NCBI RefSeq assembly: GCF_000150275.1
Contig: NW_002060945.1
Coordinates: 4,688,935-4,752,934, forward strand
DNA: 64,000 nucleotides
Direction of reading: 5' to 3'
Source: Trichoplax adhaerens
Lineage: Eukaryota; Placozoa; Uniplacotomia; Trichoplacea; Trichoplacidae
Part shown: positions 54,501 to 64,000 of the stretch, piece after piece
Layout: each line of letters begins with the position of its first letter
How positions within the stretch are numbered: the stretch's first letter is position 1
Position numbers and translations under genes: made by a program
Notes under the pieces: generated by a model
Databases searched by the model: none
What the model saw: the letters and a program-made list of their open reading frames with translations, nothing else
What the model was told of the DNA's origin: nothing

Positions 54501-57500
54501 ACCAATGTAGTCAACAGAAAATCTCAGACAAAATTCCAATAAAACATCAAAAAGCATACGTTAAACTTGTGTCTGAACTAATAGATTGTATACACAATAT
54601 TATATTACATTATAGTATTAGATTATCAGTACTATAAATATTTTAGTTAATATCTCATTTCACAATTTATCAAAAATGCGAAATTACAAATATTTAGTAA
54701 AGTAAATATTGAGTACAAGAGCCCATTTTGAGTAGAAACAGGTGTACAATGTAATATACCTAGATTATGCTTTTATCTAAATATTACCCAAGACTGACTC
54801 ACTTAAGTTATTATTTACATTTGAGGCATTATTGGATAAAAATAAATTAAGAATATACCCGTACTTGAACTATAAAATAAATACCTATTCACGTTGTAAG
54901 TTGATCAACGCATAATTATAAACTATATCACAGGCATCACGTGTAGCTAATATGTCTGTTTTTCAAAATGATATGACTTGTGTATCCTATAAGTAAAATG
55001 ATTGTAAAGGTATAAAGTTAAAAGTTTGTAAAGCAGAAAAGAATGCTTTTTTCTGATATTAATATCAAGAATCATATTTTATAAATCTTCAAACAGAAGA
55101 AATATAAAATTTCTATATCGTACACATTATGGGAGCATATGAGAATTAATATTTAATTAAACATAATTACTGGTGTTTTGACTATATCGTTGTCATACTA
55201 AATGACTCTTAAGGAAAAAACCGGTAACTATGCTTTCTTTTGATTTATAACTCCATGTATGAAAGGATATTCTACTATCGTGCAACTTACTCAGAATAAT
55301 ATTAAACTATAAAGAGGTATTCAAGTATTACCGTATTATGCATACATGAGTGTCTATGAGTAATGCACTAGATTTTAATCGAGATTTACAATTTAATTTA
55401 AAAAAATATAACCTTTAACTCATTGATTGTATGATCTACTCTGTTAACTCTTGTGTTCATACTAAAGCTCATGGTACCGTATTATATCAATAGAGCGACA
55501 AAATGTTTTGTTAGCATACTTGTTATTATTAAATATATTAAAATTTCGATTAGGATTGCTGAACTCTTTGATGGTCTCAGCTCCGTTCGCTAGAAATGAT
55601 AGCATATTAAAACAAACAATTAAGTACCTGATAGCTTTCCATTTAGCACCTTTCTTTAGCTATTGCAGAAAAGAGCTGACAATTGTCTATCGTACATTGT
55701 TTCGGTTGATAATATTGAATCGATTCCCATTATCTTGTATGCTGAGCTATCGGAATATCATCATGATGCTCTAAAATGAGAATTATCTACAATTGAAATC
55801 TTCTGTTCCAATTTCTAATTCAGAATTATAAAGTCTTCTAAACAGTAGCTGAAGCTGTCATATTTGCTATAATTCTGTTAACTTTTAAACTGCCATTATA
55901 ATTGAAGTAAGGCACTTATTATTGGGTTATATCAGAGTCTAATTGAAACTGATATGTTCATTGAAGTCAAAGCGATCATCAATCTAATTGTAAATGAAAA
56001 AGTAACTGAAACTAGCTATGAATTCGTGGCATCTTTGTATCTAGTCAAATGTAATAAATTTTATAGTAGCATCGAACAAGTGTAGCTTACCAAAACTTTG
56101 AATATTTTGCTGCTTTCTATATTTTAAGGGTATACAAGTTCCTAAAAAGGGTTTCATGCACGAAAATAAATTATTCTCTTGTATTTCTGAGAAATAGAAT
56201 GCGACATGGTTGTTATCAATTTTTTATTATTTCTTTATGATAAGCGAATGATTTAATTTATAATTATTTATTTAATTTTATTCCTATGTAAGAAGTTAAA
56301 GAGAACCTCTTTTTGTTAATACTTGAAAGTGGAGGTAGTCGATATTCTATAAAGAACCCCATTTAGTTCAAAGATCATACTATAAACTAAAGACTGTCTA
56401 ATGCGGTACTTAAATAAACTTTATTATTTAGTTAATGTGTAATCAGCACTGATTATGATATTTATTTTCTAAATCTGAAATTGAATGCAAGAATAATTAT
56501 TTTAATCAGGTTGCTGATGTTTTTATTGAATGATGTACGATATTTAATTTAGTGCTTTAATCATGGTAGGAGGGTAAAAAAATCAGTTATATTGAAAGAG
56601 GTTAGTAATACTGAAATGGCAACTTTCAAAATTCAATTTAAGATGGAGAAGCGGAAAATACTATTATAGAATATTATTAATTTTATACAAATAGTACCCA
56701 AGTTTGTCTCAGTAGTTAATCTAAAGAATTCTTATTTATACTTGTTTACTCAATATTATACATGAAATTATGACAATAAGATTCATTACCGCTTTACGTA
56801 AAAATTATTATAAAACAGTAATTTAATATGATATCAGGATAGGGACATTGTTTACATTAATTTCCCTGATATTATGCTAGTAGTAAAATTCCATCAAAAT
56901 TTATGACTCTAAATCCTAGTATTCGCTAGTAGCGTTATTAATAATAGAGTAAAAAGAAAGAAAAATATTCGAAAAAATAAAATAGTTATCTGCTTGATTA
57001 AAATTTTTAATTAGATTAAACCCTATTCAAAATACTGTCATAAAGATTACAGTTTCATGAAATAAATAGATAGCTGTTGTTGCTTAGCGATATCTATGTG
57101 TAAGAAGCAGAATCTTTATGTATCGCGTTATTTAGTAACAATAGGAGCTTACTACTTAGATCTTTAATTAAAAATATTTTATTACCAACGTAGATATAAG
57201 AGATCATAAACTAAACAATGCCCTCTTAAATGTAATGGAAAGATTATCAAAGTTAAATAGTTAGGATAGCGAAATAACTATAGATCAAAGCTTTACCGCT
57301 TTTAGAATTAATTACCGTAGCTAGAGTGACAATCTAAGTGACGATCGTCCATAATATCTTCAGAATAAGATGAAGGAGAATAAAGATTATATACTTATTT
57401 ATTGTTAATCACTCTTGGATGATTAATTGAAGAAATATCATATCACGATTGCTAATAGTTAGCTAGAAATTGCAATCAATAAATAAAAGCCTACATTATG

Positions 57501-60500
57501 TTATTGTTGGAGTTAGTTTAGAATCACGAGATTTTTAGTTATGGTAGAATTTAATTATCTATAATTAATAATCGTAATTATCTTTACGATATTTACATAG
57601 TATTGTTATTACCGGAGAGAAATACTAATTAAAATTATTGTAGACACCATCAGAGATCCTATATTTTCTATTACTTAATATAGTGTTACATTTACCAATC
57701 GTAGTATCATTTAAATACTAATCCTCATGAAATAAATCATATAGTGAGCTTTAAACAATTTTATACTTCTACTCTTATAGTAAACAGATCTCGTCAAAGA
57801 TTTAAAATAATGTAAATATCTGAAAGCGTTAAAGTTCACTGAGATATTCCATTATTAAAGGCATGATATCCTTAAAATTATGTAGTACACATACTGTATA
57901 TGTGCAGATTTAAGTGATGCATGTTTTAAAATATATAGAAGAAATAATTACAATTAAAATTAAATGACGTTACTAACGTTTACTAATTAGCAAGTAATCA
58001 GATTTAAATAAATAGTACTTACCAAATGTTAATGAGCGCTAGCATTGGCATATATATTTAATTTGCTTAGATTATGCTAGAATGACTAAAAATTTGTTAT
58101 AAATCTGAATCAGAGAGTACGTTTGATAATTCTATATCGAATTCGCGATTGGCTTGTAAATCATGAAAGGTCTCTTTCGTTTATTTATAGTATTATTAAT
58201 ATTTTAATAAAGACTAATGTATATATACAGAAGGTCAAAAGTGATATAATCATTATATAAAGATTACTAATATAGTATTTAATAGAGGTATTCCAGATGT
58301 AATCACCAAGTGCGTTAATTGAGATCTAACACTTGCATAATATTAAAATTATTACCGCTTGTATATACGAGTATACATTGCCAGATTTTTATTTTTATTT
58401 GATACAGCTATAATTCCACCTAAATTTAATCTCCATTAGCATTGCAAAAACTTGATTATCGTACATTGTCTACCTGCTACAATTCTTAGAACTTAAGGAT
58501 CATTTCAACAACTAATAAATCGCATCATCATCATATACTAAAGATCATATCTTATACTTAAATAATTATATAATCATTAAATATTAGTCTTTCGTTAACA
58601 CTACTACTATAGTAAAAAATTATGAAACATCGATATTTGTCGTAGCGATTCATGCCATATTTATAATAATACAACTAAAACTGAAATAGGATCCACTAAC
58701 ATTTTAATAAAGAACTTTTAGCAGAGATATCGATAAGGGTAAATTGTTAAGGTGTGAAGGTTATAAATTCTTAAAAAGAATATCAAGATGAATTTATTTA
58801 CGAATATTAACCTTTACCCGAACAATTGCACGTACTAATGTGTTAATTTTTGATGAAACCTGATTTCAATTACTGTCTATGAATTAGGCAGTTATGTTTG
58901 CATCGCTTTTATCTGAATATTTGCAAATAATGAAATAATTAATGGATAATAAATAATAGTAAGTATTAAGTTATTACTTAGAATAGAAAATGTTCAAAAT
59001 GGGCTTAACTAAAATAGTGTTTGTAAGGTAATATAATAGTCATAATTTAATAATCAGCTTAATTCACAACGACTTATTGAGCTCTAATATAACTATAATT
59101 TTCAATAATGATGACTATTTACTTATATGCATAATAGAAAAATTTGAATACCCTATTAAAATCAATCAATACCGAAAGTAAATTTATTCAAGTGATTTAC
59201 AATTGAATCGTCATGAGGGTATATAACACAGTAGGTCAAGAATATGTATATGTTAATTATCATAGTACTTATCGATGATCTAGAATATTTTTTTAATAAT
59301 CATAGCAACGTCATTCTCCTCAAATCATTACCCACGTAGAAGTGATATCTTAACAACGGGCGAAATAAAAAATGACTTAAATTTCTTGATACACAAAACT
59401 GCATGTATCAGTATCAAGGATTAATATTATGAAAAACTGAAAGGATTATATCGTGACTTCTGTTACTACTTCTCTTCTGCAGCCTCTAAAAATATATTAA
59501 TAAACTACTTTTAACGCCTATTACGCTATACAATGCATAATTAGACTCTGTTATAATAAGTAAAGCGAAATATAATACAGCTTGAATGGAAAAAGTATAA
59601 AAAATGTTAAGATACGACTTTGTACTGAGGGTAGCATTAATTAATATTATCTATACTCTCATTCGTACAATATAGTGTACGGTTTCAGTTGACACATAAT
59701 AAGAGGGCAATTCTTTTATCATTACAGAGTAATCCGTATTTGCATATTAGCAATCTTACACACAATAATTTATTTTATTAGTACCTAGAGTTATTCTCTT
59801 TACATAAAATTATTTCTATTTCCTTCTTCTAGCTATAATTATTACTTAGAAAGGTGACTTCATGACTAATCATCACCTTATAGCATTACACCAGTTGTCG
59901 ATTCTGTATATATGACTAGAGTGTACAGCAATATAAATAGAACTTGTTTACCGTATATGAAAAGGGTATATGCTTCGAATTACTGTTAAGACTTTTTCCC
60001 CAACATTTTTAAAATCAATGAAATATATATTGATTGACTTCTTTGATTTACCTGATATGTCATGTCATTCAAAAATAAGTACTACATTGTTAGCCATATA
60101 CAATTGTACATCATACTATGTTTGCATACACATAAAATGCTTTACATAAAATAAAAATTTATCTTATTCTGAGAAAGCACTTCTAGTCTTGTCAGAGAAT
60201 TCTTGTAGTCATAGCGTTCGTCTAATGAAATCATTTTGATATACTATTTCCACGATAGATAGAGTTGGACTTGGTCCAGCAAAGTAATTTCTACTTTTTC
60301 ATTTTCTGGATATGATTACATTCGTATACTCACTCATTGATATCGAGTAAATGTATTATATGGATAAATTATTATATTCTACAATTAGTATGACGTAATA
60401 GATGATACTATCGCAGAGGTATGTTAGTCATGAGTGATTTCCACTCTGAGATTTCCTATTGTCTTGTAACATGACGAATGAGAACGTGAAGCACGTCAAA

Positions 60501-60587
60501 TCGAATCATCCATTGAAAAGCGTGACGTACACTAGGATATCCGTCGCTATTTGATACATCTTTCCTATTGTTCTCTCCATCAACTAG

Positions 60588-60728
60588 TCGACCAGTTGGA
60601 AACCGGTTTATGTCATGTCAACCTTCTTTTCAATACCTATTTGTCTGCTTCTGGCCACAATATATCCATTGAATATTTCACTGGCGCCAGTATGTCGAGT
60701 TCTCTACTTTATTAATTTATGGAAACGA
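60588..60728 (+). pseudogene. Short hydrophobic open stretch, possible membrane-protein relic
   Basis: Forty-seven codons between stops, including STFFSIPICLLLATIYP and then VCRVLYFINLWKR: one plausible membrane segment followed by basic residues. There is no Met start at the boundary and no flanking exon was found. The 3' part is duplicated in frame-broken form at about 60978-61040. The local GC content is higher than in the surrounding 15 kb. No family can be named. Confidence 0.2.
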
Positions 60729-61257
60729 TGATGGAGGGTGAAGAAGATTGTATATTGTTGCTACTGCTTTCTAAAGATTAACAAGTTACCTCTCTTATGT
60801 AAAATTATATCCAGGTATAGTATATAGTCATTGTTGAGATAGATTGCCTAGTAACGGATACTTACACGTATGAACAACGGGTATTACAAAGACTGTAATA
60901 ATTCTGCACGATGAATCGTGCTGGACAAGCTAGTTCTACATAATTTATCAATTAACAGGCCTAAATACAAATTTTTGTAAATATTCCACTGGCACCAAAG
61001 TATCAAGTCTGTACTAGCTTGATCAATTTATAGAAACTATTCTTATTAAAATTTCATTTTGTTTCTGCTTTATAAAGATTGACAAATACCGTACTTCTCT
61101 TGTCACAGTCCTGAGCGGAATCACATTTCTATTCAGGTGTAATATATAGCATTGTTGAGCTAGATTGTTTGATAGCAGATAGTATATGAGGAACGGGTAT
61201 TATGAAGCTAATTTTACTTAATTTGTCAATCTAAAGGCCTCAATATAAATTTTTTTA
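60668..61257. repeat. Diverged tandem duplication, units about 310 and 280 bp
   Basis: Copy A (about 60668-60977) and copy B (about 60978-61257) align in order through AATATTTCACTGGCGCCAG/AATATTCCACTGGCACCA, CTGCTTTCTAAAGATT/CTGCTTTATAAAGATT, GTATAGTATATAG/GTGTAATATATAG, CATTGTTGAG, AACGGGTATTA and GGCCT...AAATTTTT. The copies abut directly. Divergence is substantial, with indels. Confidence 0.7.
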
Positions 61258-64000
61258 TCGCTTAGCGCATCATTTAATGTAGTATTGTACCAAAGAGTAT
61301 ATGCAATAATCGCTAATGAGCTAAAATTACGGTAAAATCCGATTACGCAGCTCTTGACTACTAAATCATTATAGTGTCCAGTGTTATTTGCTTAGCCATG
61401 AACTTATGATATTCATATAATCATGTGAACTTAGTAATTAGGTTCAATGTTGAAATAGGAAAGTAAAACTATTTATTTTAGGGTAAGAGCACGCAAATCA
61501 GTTCGAAATCTGCTTAAAAAGGAAAATTAATAGCCAAATCGCACTGTTATGATACTGTCTATCTCATGTTTGAGTAAATCCCGTAAAACCCTTTAAACTG
61601 TAGCTCATAAACAAATTCACATCTGCCGTTACAACTTTATTAATGTATATATATTTCATGACAAACAAAATTTTAGTCACCCGTGATGCAGTAGCTAACA
61701 CTGATACACGTCACACATGGATTTGTATCTATTCATGTATACTGGGATAATTTATTTAGAAACATCGATTACATAGTTTTACATATTTTTTTATTAATAT
61801 AGATATCAATAATTAAACTGGTAATCTAATAATTAATACAAAAATTTCTACTATGGACATGTTCTGAAATACTTTTTCCTATTACATAAAGTCGATTTCA
61901 ATTTCTAAACCTAAAAGATGATTCGTACAACTGAGTGATAACTGTCTCTTAATGTATGAAAGTTAAGAACTTTTAATATCAATGTAAATTACCGCACATA
62001 ATGATGAGGAAGCAGCAATATCTCTTATGCCAAAGTTATAGTTAAATTTTCAGTGCTATATTATAACACAAATTCCTTAATATCTCATAAACGATCTGTT
62101 AAGTTTAGAGAGAGCAAAATGAACTTGATTCTCAAGTGCAATTTCGATCTCAGACAACCGATTGAATGATCAATGTATAGCGTAGTAGCTACAACACCAC
62201 GCTAGATCTAAATTCAAGGCTTTCTCAACTCGTGCCTCCATATTTCACGAAAATTTTACTACCAGTAGTGCACTTATGCAACAGTACGATATCGTTACAC
62301 GCATGCGAATTCTTGGATTCGGATATTTCATGATCTATAAAGTGCTGGAGTAGAGATCTGGAGATCGTCATTTGCTATCCATAAAATAACTTCATAATCA
62401 GTATTAAATATTCACATGCATTATATGTTATATCCTACCTAAGTTAAAAAATAACTTATTAGATATGATATTAATGCATAATTTATAACATCAATTCTAT
62501 TGCTACATGAAAAGATATCGTAAATATGTTTTTTTACTTTGTTTATCAAATAGCATTAGCTTTTATAGTGATAACATTCATAATTTTATTGGCTATTTGA
62601 TGTACTCGTATAATGCCTACATCAGTCTAGCCCTTTAGGACAGGTGCATACTTTTACTACGGTTGACATAAATATTTTATATTTAAATAAAATTTATACT
62701 GTGCTAATAATATGATTCAGTCATATCAAAGTATCAATGTTTAAAAGATCTAACATTCGATTACGTGACGTTTAAGGATTGCATTGCCGTCACAAATCAA
62801 TAAATACCCATACATCCGAAATTTGTCCCGAAAAGTAAAAACGACAGCTTTATCTAAGAAATACTCGTAAATACTATACTAAGGTAGATTTTATAAGCTT
62901 CAAACACTTTACGTTATCCGTACACATATGTACGAATTTACCTGGAAGAAATATTTAGTAATGACCTTAAGTTAATTGAAATAAATGTCATATTGTCAGT
63001 TTAAATCAATAACGAAGTACTATAGTTCGAGAAGTACTATGTCATACAGCTAAAGAAGCCTGAAACTTGTACTGATACATATTTAAAAATATGGGAGCTG
63101 TAACATTTCATGCTAATGAAATCTGTTTCACTAAGATTATTAACTATGTAGAGTGATACATAAAATAATTTTCAATTAACCCTATCAGTAATGCCCCGGT
63201 AATCAGAGTATTGCGGCGATACTACAAATCATGTTTGTACAGTATTGAAGATCTTCAGCTATAATTACCGCAAAATCGCATTGGAACTAATATAAGTATG
63301 AGTTTACCCTTTATAAATTGCAAACTTACTATGACAATTTAAACCTGTTAGGGTAATCGGTAATTCTGTTTGGTACAATTGAAAAGCTGGTACTCTTCAT
63401 AATTACGTTAAATTATAGCAATGTGCATATGATCTTAAGATTTAATAACTTGCTGAAATTTTGATTATAAAGAAATTTCCTTTTATTTTTATCATTGCTG
63501 TATATTATTGCATAGATTATATTGAAATACGCGCATAAGGGTTAAATTACATCTAGCGGAAGTTTTTCAAAACGGCTAATAAAATATTTTATCTAGAATG
63601 ACCACGCTTAAGCATAGGAATTTTTTGATAAATAAGTCGTAGTACTGTTGTACATTTATGTCTAGGAAGGAGATCGACCTCGTATACAAAGAATATATTC
63701 ACAAATAGACATGCTAGGAAAAAGATGCTCTTTATTCTTACGCACGGTTTTTATATCATACCGGAGAAACCATAGTACTCTACTGCGCAGGCGTACATAA
63801 CGTACAGTATTGTTATAGTGAGTTCGTAACAGTAAACAGCTCAAATAGATTGCGTATCTATTGCTACAATTATACCATACTTAATACATTATTAGTTATC
63901 ATGATAACTCAGATCAGGGAGTACACATATATTACAGTTCATACGTATACGCATATAACAAGTAGAATCAAATTTGTAGTAAGGTTTGTTGTTCTGAGCC
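61258..64000. other. Right-hand end, no supported gene
   Basis: AT-rich with a GC-richer island at about 62195-62390. There a plus-strand frame is open for about 45 codons (contains LMQQYDIVTRMRILGFGYF) without splice or family support. A minus open frame at 63662-63844 also lacks support. Confidence 0.5.

Larger units (their letters stand above)
45074..60587. other. Gene-poor AT-rich stretch
   Basis: About 15.5 kb without a convincing exon on either strand. The longest frames (45656-45880 minus, 54131-54322 minus, 55508-55774 plus) have AT-driven composition (Ile, Leu, Asn, Tyr, Lys) and no motif I recognise. A 12-bp palindrome lies at 46271-46282 and a longer imperfect inverted repeat at 48475-48543. 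Confidence 0.55.

Noticed and set aside
55508-55774. 88-codon plus-strand open frame
   Set aside because: Hydrophobic AT-driven composition, no conserved motif, no splice or paralogue support; could not be distinguished from chance.
62195-62345. GC-richer stretch with two long overlapping plus-strand frames
   Set aside because: Both frames are open for about 45 codons but neither has a start, consistent splice sites or a recognisable family.

Overview
The window reads as nuclear DNA of an early-branching animal. It is AT-rich, its genes are split into many short exons with small GT-AG introns, and the recognisable products are metazoan orthologues: an IQCH-like protein, endosulfine, GDP-L-fucose synthase, HACD3 with its CS domain, BORCS8, and topoisomerase III-alpha with two GRF zinc fingers. 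Two orphan single-exon rhodopsin-class receptors lie beside them. Compact genes, small introns, orphan GPCRs and recurring TACAGTAC palindromes best fit a placozoan (Trichoplax/Hoilungia type). That assignment is inference; no marker gene in the window settles it. There are no bacterial features, CRISPR arrays, or rRNA or tRNA genes that I could recognise.

Layout. 1-2866 (+): the last eight exons of an IQCH homologue, running in from the left edge. 2867-6070: mostly non-coding, with one possible first exon of a secreted protein (minus). 6071-9614 (-): endosulfine, 3 exons. 9724-10382: a dense TACTGTAC/GTACAGTAC palindrome array upstream of endosulfine. 11347-14644 (-): GDP-L-fucose synthase, 8 exons, complete. 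14645-15289: shared head-to-head upstream region. 15290-18569 (+): HACD3, 12 exons, complete. 19410-20341 (-): BORCS8, 4 exons, complete. 20428-21204 (-): an unresolved small gene candidate. 22447-29109 (-): topoisomerase III-alpha, 33 exons assembled here, complete. 29371-29582: a second large palindrome array. 31702-31751: assembly gap of 50 N. 33173-34207 and 44051-45073 (-): two paralogous single-exon GPCRs. 45074-64000: about 19 kb in which I find no convincing gene, only a diverged tandem duplication and some short open stretches.

I built the exon models by hand. I checked that phases match across every intron, that the summed coding lengths are multiples of three, and that the joined protein follows the known family. 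Joined lengths are endosulfine 91 aa, GFUS 317 aa, HACD3 380 or 385 aa, BORCS8 119 aa and TOP3A 876 aa. The left 30 kb is a dense set of unrelated housekeeping genes. The right 30 kb is receptor genes and sparse sequence. The most unusual recurrent signal is the self-complementary TACTGTACAGTA array, found about 110-315 bp upstream of several start codons and sparse in the gene-poor half.
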